Below are positions 37,373 to 46,690 of a stretch of 64,000 bases of DNA, one piece after another. The stretch comes from Liolophura sinensis (lineage: Eukaryota > Mollusca > Polyplacophora > Chitonida > Chitonidae), in the NCBI RefSeq assembly GCF_032854445.1, contig NC_088303.1:7387501-7451500 (forward strand), written 5' to 3'. The notes beneath the pieces are model-generated. The model was not told the DNA's origin. It worked only from the letters and a program-made list of their open reading frames with translations, and ran no database searches. A program made the translations under genes and the position numbers. How positions within the stretch are numbered: the stretch's first letter is position 1; each line of letters starts with the position of its first letter.

Positions 37373-38088
37373 CCAGTAATACCCCAAGTACAGATGATTA
37401 AAAGGCAAATCAAGGTTCTGGTGACGTAAGTGGAAACAGCTGCGTTCTCGAGTTTTAGAGATGACTCGCGTCTGATTGGTCAAAATTGATAACATGGCGA
37501 CGATTTTGATTTTCGCAATCTATGCACTTTGTGTGCTTTGAGTTGCAATTTCTGCATTATGCGCCATCACAAAGACTAAATGATATGCTTTTTAACTTTG
37601 TTTGGAGATTTCATTGGTGCATTTTTACATCTCATGTTGTCTTTTCTTTTAAGCAATTTTCACGAATGAATATACCTTGAGGCAAATAAGTACAGGGAAC
37701 AATAGTTTGCAAGTAAAGTCCTTTCACGGTGTGGCCATACTGGTAAATAGATGTTCAGTAAAGAAGTATTTATTCGTACGATTATGAGTACTGTGTGCTA
37801 GGATAGTCATACTATATTGACTTTTTAAGCAAAACGAACTTTTCAGTCATGTATTGCGTTGCGTTATTCGTTGCAGTTGCCACGATCTTCCTGATATGAC
37901 TGCAATACAATGTATACAGTATTACAAAGCTGTATGTGTGCTTGTTTGTTTAGCCTGACCAACGCTGCATCTCTGCATAGCAATTGTCCACATAGCTCAG
38001 TATAAAAGATCATACACTTTACCCCTGCAGCCACAAACTCTCCAGACCAGTTGTTGTACAACAGATGTATATGCAATATATGTTGGCC
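37373..38088. other. Noncoding, nothing recognised
   Basis: No gene or repeat family recognised between the two SINE copies. Confidence 0.5.
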
Positions 38089-38097
38089 TTGCTTAAG

Positions 38098-38292
38098 CGG
38101 GGAGCTCAAATCCAGCTGATGCTGGCTTCCTCTCCGGCCGTACGTGGGAAGGTTTTCCAGCAACCTGCGGGTAGTTGTGGGTTTCCCCCGGGCTCTGCCT
38201 GGGTTCCTCCCACCATAATGCTGGCCGCCGTCGTATCAGTGAAATATCCTTGAGTACGGCGTAAAACACCAATCAAATGAATAATAAATAAA
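38098..38292 (+). mobile_element. SINE (family 1) lacking most of the tRNA head
   Basis: Begins within the B-box part of the head (GGAGCTCAAATCCAGCTGAT), then the complete body and tail ending in AATAATAAATAAA. A 9-bp target duplication TTGCTTAAG lies at 38089-38097 and 38293-38301. It is close to the copy at 1000-1263 and therefore fairly young. Confidence 0.92.
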
Positions 38293-38301
38293 TTGCTTAA
38301 G

Positions 38302-40119
38302 TTTTTTGAGTCTCTAGTGCTAGGGTTGCTGGAGGGTGGGCGCGTTGCTACTCTATGCTATACTTTTTTAGTAAGTTGTATTACTGCATAAACCACCATT
38401 CTTTTGGTGGATAAGCATCCCCAAGGCCTGGATCTTTTGTGTTGTTTTAATGTTAAGTATGATAACAACAAACGTCTTATAAACTGTTGTTAACATCTCT
38501 GCCTTTTTTACCTAATTCTGCCGAGGCCGGGCCGTTAGGGAGCGTGCAATTTGCAACTCTTAATGCATTTTTATGAACAGTTATAACAGCTCTGACTGAG
38601 GTAAACTGACAAGAGACCGGTTTTCGACGCTTAAGTGTGATCATTTACCATCTACCATGCTTTAATCTCACTATGCTGCACATCTTTAATTATATCCTAT
38701 ATATTTCTTCCATAGCTAGCTATCACGAATTGGATTGAAACTTAAGGCCAATGTAAGCTAGTGCCTTAAAGCGCTTTCGGCATGTTTCCTGGATTTCTGT
38801 GCTGGCACCGTCATCTGTGCAGAGTTAATAGATGAAACAAAATGGTGACATTCAATTACTGCAAAGATAGCATCAAAACACAAGTATTTTAATTATCACT
38901 GACACATTATTACAGATGGAAAGATAAATCGGCAATCAGTACCGCAGGAGACTGTACTGAGTGAACAGCCACGGAGCAAAGTCATATTTTAATATGAGTA
39001 GGTATGTTTGCTGTAAGTTTATTGAAACTTATCATAAGCTTTAAATAAAATGTCATTTTTAAACCCAGCTGTTAGGAGACATCCTTTACCACGCGCGATC
39101 AACTCGATATTGCGGTTAAAACGCACTATGGAACGATACCCGATTTGGATGTTCCGAAAAAATCTGTACACAGCCACAGCATGAATAGCAATATAATTAT
39201 TCAGTAAAAAGGAAGCTTTCAAATGTCCCATGGAAAGTGTGTGAGATTCAGCCTCCTCTTTCACTCTGTATAGCTGGGCGGCCTATTGCTACGTATTACT
39301 TGGTAGCTGCTCTGTAGTGGAAGCGTCTTGAGTAGGAAAGGACCTGATATGGTTAGGCGGGCAATCGGCCCCATCGCAAGAAACTGTCCACCTCAAGAAT
39401 TAAAACTGACCATAGCTGTGAATGACATCTGCTTAGACGCTCGTACTTTTTCAGTTCTGCTTTACTTCTCTTTTCCTGATATATGGGAAGCAGGTGATCG
39501 ACTTACAAACCTCTAACCTGCACTGAAACCATGTATAGGTCATAAATACACCACAAATGTAACTTTCTGGAACATTCGTGAGAACACCGTTTAACACTAA
39601 TAAACTGATATTTAATAAATGCAACTTTCAGATCTAAAACTCGGCTACATATTACAAATGGAAGTTGATGGTAGACGACTCATAATTCTAAGGAATTCAT
39701 TTATCTTTTTTTTTTTTGTTACTGAAAAGCTAATAATTTGTTAAGCTTTCGATAATTATCGCCGGCTTCAGATGTGACGTTTTCTGACGTTGCACCACAT
39801 TTACACCACACGAATGCTTTTTTGTGTTGCTCGTTTCTGAAAACATGTTAATTTGTTAAACTTTTGACAATATCGTTAAATATTGACTCTCCATGGAAAC
39901 ACTTATCGCCGGAGTAAACATGTGAAAATACTGTCGAGTTAAAATTCTGAAACTACAGGTAACGCTGCAAGATAGTGTGTGTTTTGTTATATTCCAATTA
40001 ATGCATAATGAAATTACCAGCTGAGAGCACTGCAACTAATTGTAAACTAGTGATGTCTATTAAATTTCAAATAAAATCACTAATATTCAGTAACCTAATA
40101 TTGTCCAAGCCAGGAGTTT
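38302..40119. other. Noncoding with diffuse repeat
   Basis: 38.40-38.70 kb resembles 4.55-4.80 kb and the segment near 42.8 kb. No gene recognised; the 81-codon minus frame at 39019-39264 carries no motif. Confidence 0.4.
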
Positions 40120-40631
40120 GTACAATTGGATTGTAAGTCTAAGTTTATTGTAAATCATTATGATCTCCTTCGTAGCCTTCGCTTACAATCCACACCCTAT
40201 TACAGGAGGGGTTTGTAAGCTACGCTGGCTGTAATTTGTGATCAGAAATAACAATCGGGTCGACCCTGTTGTACATATTTACAATCGCCTAAAAATGAAT
40301 GTCTTCGGTGGACTGTTAGTTCTTTTCGACTCTGCTTGAAAATATTTGCACTTTACTTGTCTCAAAAATGTGTTACGAGAATATTTTCACATGTTGTTAT
40401 TGTGAGCTGCTGAATAATAATGACGTAGAACTCTGTTGTAAACGAAGGCAGGAAAGGTTATTAACCGGTACTTTGTCCATTTAAACAGGCAACCTTATGT
40501 ACGAGTCAAATTTGACCCGCGATCATGATCGTAACTTTAAAAAATTACAATTCCATTGTGGTAATTTTTACAATCCATTGTAAACTCAGCTGTAGGGTCT
40601 ACAATCGATTGTAGTTACAATCTCTTTGTAC
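40120..40631 (-). mobile_element. Non-autonomous inverted-repeat element (MITE), copy 2
   Basis: A 512-bp unit, the reverse-orientation relative of 19576-20050. Termini are GTACAATTGGATTGTA on the left and (reverse complement) GTACAAAGAGATTGTA on the right. Shared interior landmarks include ATTATTCAGCAGCT (reverse strand), GAGTCGAAA and GGCGATTGTAAATAT. No transposase is encoded. Confidence 0.7.
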
Positions 40632-41260
40632 ATGCAGACCCTGGTGTGTACTTCTTTAAGAATTCAGGTAACAGTTCCCAAAAATAACTAACCGGGGCAA
40701 ACTCAGAATTAAATAGACGAGGTCAAATATTACCAGTTACGACACATTGTCAACTTGCCAATTACCACTTTGTCGTCGCTGCTCTAGTTTTACTCTCTAC
40801 TGTTTTATATTTGATGTAATTTACTGTATAATATATGACAACAAAACGAGTATACAGCATGACTCATAAAATTAATCTGATTCTTTTTGGTTTTCTATAT
40901 ACTTCCAACGACGACGCCACATCGCAAAAGAATGTTACTCTGTTGTGGAAACGTCATATCTCGAAACGTGCGAAAGAATAAGCACGCTGGTTGACTCACA
41001 CAATATATATATGCACACGCAAAACCACCTCTTTGTGAAATTTTGCTTTTTAATATTTTTGAATCGCAGGGCTATTTACTCACTTTTCTCACATTACTCA
41101 CATTTCAAATCTGCAGGCCGGCACAAAAACAACATCGGATAGAGAAAAGAAATATACTGTGTCTGGCAGTTGAAAATATCTTTGTGGGGATACTTAAACC
41201 TTTGAACTGTTGGATTTCCAAAAATTTGTATTCGCTAACCGGTAAGGACAGTAATGCATA
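40632..41260. other. Noncoding, nothing firm
   Basis: 40.69-40.80 kb shares words (TCGTCGCTGCTCTAGTTTTA then CTCTCTA) with 4.62 kb, so the diffuse repeat extends here. No gene recognised. Confidence 0.4.
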
Positions 41261-41400
41261 GAGGATATGTAATGAGTGACCCGAAGATATCAAATTTATC
41301 AAACAAGAGTAGTAGTTTTCGTGGAGGCTCGGAACAAATGAAAACTACTGCTCGAGTTTATCAAATCTGATATCCAAGGGCACGAATTTCATATCCTAGT
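41261..41400. mobile_element. Foldback (hairpin) element
   Basis: Two arms of about 60 bp are inverted copies: the left arm contains GATATCAAATTTATCAAAC and AGTAGTAGTTTTC; the right arm read on the minus strand contains GATATCAGATTTGATAAAC and AGCAGTAGTTTTC. The outer ends AGGATATG and CATATCCT also pair. The loop is roughly 15-20 bp. The form is that of a small foldback MITE; no target duplication beyond a possible TAG is seen. Confidence 0.75.
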
Positions 41401-41791
41401 TATCCCATGAATACCTTATTGTAAATTTATAAAGGAAAAAATCGGAAACTGCCATGACGTCTAACCGCGTAGTGATATCACATACATGGGTCAAGTGAAT
41501 CATCATCAGTAAGTGACAAGTATATGGCGGAGTATAATACAGTACAGACAAATTTTATTTACATTACGACTTTTTTATACTATGGACATGTCAAAAAGCT
41601 TTATACAATATATCGTTCAATACGGTAATATCTATAACAAGAATATTACATTTTACTAGAGAAAGAATTACTGTTTAAAAATAGACAAATTTCACGTGGG
41701 CTGAGTACACGCCATTCTACTTTCAAAAAACAACTGACAGTTTAATTTAACAAAGGTTGAACAAGCGAAACAGTCTACACAGTTGCAACGG

Positions 41792-42382
41792 CTAATTTGA
41801 ATTCAGCATCAGCCTATGTTCGTGTGAAGATTCGGATGACGATTCTATTGGTTTCATCTGGACAATGTCAAAATTAGCGAAGCACAAAGTTTTAGGCCTA
41901 TAGAATAATGTTAAGAAAAATAATAGCCTTCCCGATGTTTTCGTTCTTGGGAGTTTACTTAGCCATCGTGACGATGGCGTGTCGAGGATTTTCACATTGA
42001 TTCCATTATCTGTTGTCACATTTATAACTTTGGCGCGTCCTTTTTTGTCAATTTTTACAATATGTCCTGGTTGAAAGTCGGCCATCTCTATATTTTCAGA
42101 CGACAAGAAAAAGTTGTAAAAAAAAGTAGTGAAGTTTTGAACTTTTGACAATATCGTCGATAATTTAGCCCGTATAATAGCCATTATCGACGCCATTAGA
42201 TGTGAAAATTTGGTATCTTTGTGAGTTCGCATATCACAGAGATTTGTTCCACATGAATACTTCTGCCTGTTTTGTTTCTTTCTGAAACCTGATAACTTCT
42301 TAACCTTTTGAAAAATAGTCTTCAAAGAAACAGTTATTTTCTGATAAAGATCTGGGAATAGTGTCGAATTCAAAGTATACAC
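41792..42382 (-). CDS. Uncertain 196-codon open frame
   Basis: One of the few longer frames not explained by a known element. Near codon 98 there is an internal Met followed by ADFQPGHIVKIDKKGRAKVI, then a charged stretch ending RWLSKLPRTKTSGR. This resembles in style a small KOW/Tudor-like beta barrel, as found in some chromatin proteins and transposon proteins, but I cannot name a family. The N-terminal half is lysine- and phenylalanine-rich and the C-terminal third looks random. It could be a single exon, a gene fragment carried by a transposon, or chance. Confidence 0.2.
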   Translation of the reverse strand: MYTLNSTLFPDLYQKITVSLKTIFQKVKKLSGFRKKQNRQKYSCGTNLCDMRTHKDTKFSHLMASIMAIIRAKLSTILSKVQNFTTFFYNFFLSSENIEMADFQPGHIVKIDKKGRAKVINVTTDNGINVKILDTPSSRWLSKLPRTKTSGRLLFFLTLFYRPKTLCFANFDIVQMKPIESSSESSHEHRLMLNSN

Positions 42383-42440
42383 AATGTGTTCCGATAACAG
42401 TCAAGCAAATCCATTTTGTCCGTTTTTTATTATGTTTTAA

Positions 42441-42568
42441 AAACCTGCAGATGGTCGTGGGTTTCGTCCGGCCTCGGCCCGGTTTCCTCCCACAATAATG
42501 TGGTTGCCGTCGTATAAGTGAAATATTCTTGAGGTCGACGTAAAACACCAATCAAAGAAATAAATAAA
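42441..42568 (+). mobile_element. 5'-truncated SINE (family 1)
   Basis: Body (CCTGCAGATGGTCGTGGGTT, GGTTTCCTCCCAC) and tail (CCAATCAAAG, AATAAATAAA) of family 1. A 13-bp target duplication TATTATGTTTTAA lies at 42428-42440 and 42569-42581. Confidence 0.92.
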
Positions 42569-42581
42569 TATTATGTTTTAA

Positions 42582-43057
42582 GTGTGGGACAATTTTTACT
42601 TTTTCAAGTCTAAACAAAGAAACAAGTGTCGGCTCGAGAAAAGAAATAACCTGATTCCGGGAGCTGAAAACATTCCCGCCGGGCTAGTTTAATTTTTAGG
42701 CCAGATTTATACCATTGATTGACTCAAGGTAGCCGGAAATGACTCGTTTTTAAATATTTTCCATTTTCCCGATGATACGTGTTGGGATGTTGACGTTTCA
42801 AACCTACTCCTCTTAATGCATTTTATAAACAGTGCCATCAATAATGTATGTATCTAATGTTCTGAAGTAAACTAACGTCACAAAACTGGAAACACCTATA
42901 TGGAATTCTAATATTTAAAGAGTAAGCCCGTTTGATGTTTGCGGAGTAAACATATATAATAATGATGTATGCAACATGCGAATGCCATTTAGGTGTAAGT
43001 GCTCTAAAATATCAAGAAACTTGGTGTTATAAAAAATCTTAAATTATGTATTAAATG
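42582..43057. other. Noncoding
   Basis: 42.78-42.90 kb resembles 38.55-38.62 kb (TCTTAATGCATTTT, CTGAAGTAAACTAAC). Otherwise nothing is recognised. Confidence 0.4.
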
Positions 43058-43560
43058 TGAATGAATGAATGAATGAATGATTATGTCTTAACGCAACAAT
43101 TTTGCAGCCATATCGTGGCGAGAACATCTTTAAAACATGAGTCATTGAAGAGTTTTCGATACAATGGAGAACACATAACATAAAACCAAAACAGACGAAC
43201 ATGTTTAAAACCACTCTTTAAAAGAACCAAATCTTAGTTAAAACTCGACAACCACAATACACTTATAACAATGTAGAAATCCGTATGTGTATATGATGTA
43301 TTTATATATAATTTATTAAAAACTATATTTTGTGATATAGGCCCATGGCTTTTAAATAATTTATGACAGCATCGCCAGCAATACTGTCCAATATATCGAA
43401 TATAGTGCTGACTGTGTAGAACTTTTCCCGAACATGAGCAGTTTACATAGTCAACAAGAATTTGTTTGATGCCGTATTGAGCCTCACATAATTTATATTG
43501 TAGTATTCACGTATATATCCATACTCATCTTACGACAAAACCGATTTAAACAGCTTATTC
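43058..43560 (-). mobile_element. LINE 3' fragment
   Basis: On the minus strand the end is the LINE tail: TCTCGCCACGATATGGCTG, then CATAATCATTCATTCATTC repeats. Upstream lies the end of ORF2, matching the LINE at 63.2-63.3 kb (CTCAATACGGCATCAAACA, TTCTACACAGTCA). The reading frame is broken. This is a 5'-truncated, decayed copy. Confidence 0.8.
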
Positions 43561-44533
43561 TGCTTCAAAAGCCGCTTGTCCGCATGATTATGGTATGCAC
43601 ACGATTAGGCCATTCTGTTCCCATATTTTTGAGACATAGATCAGAAGTTGTCATCCATATAGAAATTCTGTCCTGACAAAATATTGAGGACTGGAAATTA
43701 AACCATATCTGAACTGAGAGCGAACTACATGAAGTTTCCTTGACGCCTATGTATGAACGTCAGTCCCTAATTGAACCAGAGCACTTTGTTAATCTGTGTA
43801 AATCCATATGTATAAAAGTAAAGAAACCAGCTTACACTGTAAATGCCTTTCGGGCGTATGAGAGATGCTTATGTCCTTAAAGGTCAAGACCAACGATTTC
43901 TGACTTGGTTTAAGTTGTTTCTTGATCTTGAAGAGAATAATTAACTAATTCATAAAACAGAAGTGACGCACGTGGTGCACGTAGGCAGTGTAACAACAAC
44001 ACAATATTATGTCAGCATATAGGCCTACGCTGTCTGGCGATCAGGCAGTGGTGTTCTATGGCTATTGGCCAAATATATGTGTACCCCGAATATCAGAGGC
44101 TTTTTCACAACACTTACGTACACTATGCAGGTATATAGATGTGTAGCTGATTAATGTTTATAAACCTGCATATTAAAGTCACATCTTGCTCACGACAATG
44201 TAGTGTCATGACAGGTGATAGTTTTGCTGGTAGAAAACTCTGTGTGGTATTGTTCGACATACTAACTTAAAGCACAGATGTATTTACACAGTTTAGTAAT
44301 TTTAATAAACGTTGTTTCAACGGAAAAACCTTCGACAAATTATACATGTATTGGGTCTGACGGTCGTACCTCCCCAACCCGTGTGACGTGCATTTATTTA
44401 CTTCTAGATCTAGATTAGGTCTATATTTTGTTCGAGAAGAAATTTCCTCTAGTTGGTCTACTGTCCCCAGGTCTCGGTTTTGGGTGAGGGAAATGGAGAT
44501 CATTTCTACTCACGAACTATCATTTCTACTATA
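43561..44533. other. Noncoding, perhaps further LINE decay
   Basis: The part next to 43560 may extend the LINE fragment, but homology fades by eye. The rest is unrecognised. Confidence 0.4.
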
Positions 44534-44546
44534 CTCACCAATATAT

Positions 44547-44651
44547 TTATTTATTTATTTAGTTGGAGTGGAGCCGTATTCAAGAATATTTCACATATAC
44601 GACGGCGGCCAGCATTATGGTGGGAGGAAACCCACGACCATCCGCAGGTTG
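44547..44651 (-). mobile_element. 5'-truncated SINE (family 1)
   Basis: On the minus strand: CCTGCGGATGGTCGTGGGTT, ATGCTGGCCGCCGTCGTATA, a GTGAAATATTCTTGAATACG tail, ending in AAATAAATAAATAAAT. A 13-bp target duplication CTCAC(C/G)AATATAT lies at 44534-44546 and 44652-44664. Confidence 0.9.
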
Positions 44652-44950
44652 CTCACGAATATATGATATATGCATGAATATATATGAATGATGAATAAAT
44701 CTTCTTGTTCTGATGGCACATTTATTTACTACCCTGATTGTCTATTTGGTTGATTTTATTGGCCTAGTGCGTACACCTATTTTATGTCTGCTGACAATAT
44801 ATTTCGGGTGCACTATTATCTGACCGTCCCCATAAAATAATATTTTGTCGCTGTTATTCCTTAATATTTAGAAACTACACTTTCATAAAAGGTGGCGTTG
44901 AGAACGAATTCGGCAACCACTTTTGTATTTATAGTCATATGTATGGACAG

Positions 44951-45184
44951 GTGAATGTAACAAATGATGAATATGGCGTACTGTTTACTTATCTGAGCCA
45001 AGTAGGCCTAGCACATTGGTACATGCCTTTTTTATTCAAACGCATGTGCTATATTTGTAAGAATAAAGTGCAAGTAACAAATGATGAATATGACGTAGTG
45101 TTTACTTATTCGAGCCAAGTAGGCCTAGCACATTGGTACAGGCCTTTTTTATTCAAACGTATGCGCCATATTTTTAAGAATCAA
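44951..45184. repeat. 117-bp tandem repeat, 2 copies
   Basis: Two direct copies, starting at 44951 and 45068, about 90% alike. Both contain AACAAATGATGAATATG and AGCCAAGTAGGCCTAGCACA. Because 117 is a multiple of three, one frame (44939-45271) stays open through both copies and reads as a 39-residue repeat. Most differences between copies change the amino acid, which argues against selection on a protein. Confidence 0.85.
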
Positions 45185-45497
45185 GTGCAAGTACAAATTT
45201 CAGACACACTTAAGAATAAGTTTGTCACATCAGTTAATGATCAACGAATGCAAGGGAGCGTTGATACATGAAACTTTAGGTGAGAAAAATTCAGGTCTCC
45301 TAGAAGGTAGTGGAATAAGGTATGTTCAACCTAAATGTCAGGTGAAACTCTGATGGCAAGAGCCATGATCGCTGGTTAAAATATGGCAGTAAAAACCCTA
45401 CCAATACACAGAATGCAGTCCCGGCTAGGTTAGCTGCGGAGTTCGTCGTGTCGGAGGAAAATATGATTTGTGTCATCGTGTATATGTAGGTCTATAA

Positions 45498-45865
45498 ACA
45501 ACAATTAACTAACTCACGTGATGGACCAACAACGATTAACTAGTTCACGTGATGGACTAACAACGATTAATTAGCTCACGTGATTGACTAACAACAATTA
45601 ACTAACTCACGTGATGGACTAACAACAATTAACTAACTCACGTGATGGACTAACAACGACTAACTAGCTCACGTGATGGACTAACAACAATTAACTAACT
45701 CACGTGATGGACTAACAACAATTAACTAACTCACGTGATGGATTAACAACGATTAACTAGCTCACGTGATGGACTAACAACGATTAACTAACTCACGTGA
45801 CAGACTAACAACGATTAACTAGCTCACGTGCTGGACTAATAACGATTAACTAGCTCATTGGACAA
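45498..45865. repeat. 31-bp minisatellite carrying CACGTG E-boxes
   Basis: Twelve units in an exact 31-bp register with no indels, based on CTCACGTGATGGACTAACAA plus CGATTAACTAG. Eleven units contain a perfect CACGTG palindrome, at 45515, 45546, 45577, 45608, 45639, 45670, 45701, 45732, 45763, 45794 and 45825. The twelfth (45856) has CATTGG instead. Units differ by single substitutions (GATT/AATT, TAGC/TAAC). Some neighbouring units share variants, as expected from unequal exchange. Confidence 0.95.
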
Positions 45866-46034
45866 TCTCCCTGGTGCGGGTGACGTATCCATCACATGCG
45901 CATCTGATGTTGAAGAACCAACGTCCTCCATCGATCCAAACATATTAAAAGTTTGAACAGCGTTTGTAGTGGCCTAAGATTGACGCTCTGTAGGGCCAGC
46001 ATGTTAATTAGTTTTATTATCATTAATAATAATA

Positions 46035-46690
46035 ATGAAGTGTCGGGCATGCTTGTTCAGTACAAAATTATATTCTGGATGACAGCTGTGCTTCCGTGTG
46101 TGTTACATGCAATGCTCAATACGGCGTCAAACATATCCTTGGTGACTGTGCCCATGTTCAGCTAAGATTCTACACAGTCAACACTATATATGATTTGTTT
46201 GAGTGAGTGAGTGATTGGGGTTTAACGTCATACTTAACACTCTTTCAGTCATATGACGACGAAGGGAGTCTTTAAAGTGTATGTAATGTGCCTCGTTGTT
46301 GCAAGACGGATTTCCACCGCTTTTTTATCTAGTGCTGCTTCACTGAGACGACTTTACGACAGCAAGTAACCCGCCCCCGCCCGAGCCACTATACTGATAC
46401 GGGCCAATCAGTCGTTGCACTATCCCCTTCATGCTGAACGCAAAGCGAGGAAGTTAGAGCTCCCTCTTTAAAGTCTGTTTTACATTGTTATAAGTATATT
46501 GTGGCTTTCGAGTTTTAACTGAAGTTTGGTTGTTTTTAACTATTTTTAAACTTGTTCGTCTGTTTTTTTTTTTTCATTTTTGATGCTCTCATCCTATCAT
46601 AAACCATTTACTGGCTCCTGTTTTAAACCTGTTCTCGCCACGATATGTCTGGAAAGTTGCCGATGTGGCGTCAAACCATAATCATTTATT
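46035..46690 (+). mobile_element. LINE 3' fragment interrupted by a SINE
   Basis: 46035-46200 matches the end of ORF2 of the 57.9-63.6 kb LINE (AATACGGCGTCAAACATATC, TTCTACACAGTCAAC, TATATGATTTGTTT). After a family 2 SINE (46202-46472) the 3' UTR continues, ending in TTCTCGCCACGATATG...CATAATCATTTATTCATAC. The coding part is too decayed to translate as one piece. Confidence 0.8.
46202..46472 (-). mobile_element. SINE (family 2) inside a LINE fragment, head missing
   Basis: Read on the minus strand: body with AGAGGGAGCTCTAACTTCCT, CAACGACTGATTGG, then the 3' tail ATATGACTGAAAGAGTG... ending in CACTCACTCACTC. It lacks the tRNA head that is present at 58503-58868. A 5-bp TGTTT may be the target duplication. 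Confidence 0.85.

Noticed and set aside
45498-45865. A CRISPR array (31-bp regular repeat)
   Set aside because: There are no unique spacers; the whole 31-bp unit repeats, and the genome is animal.
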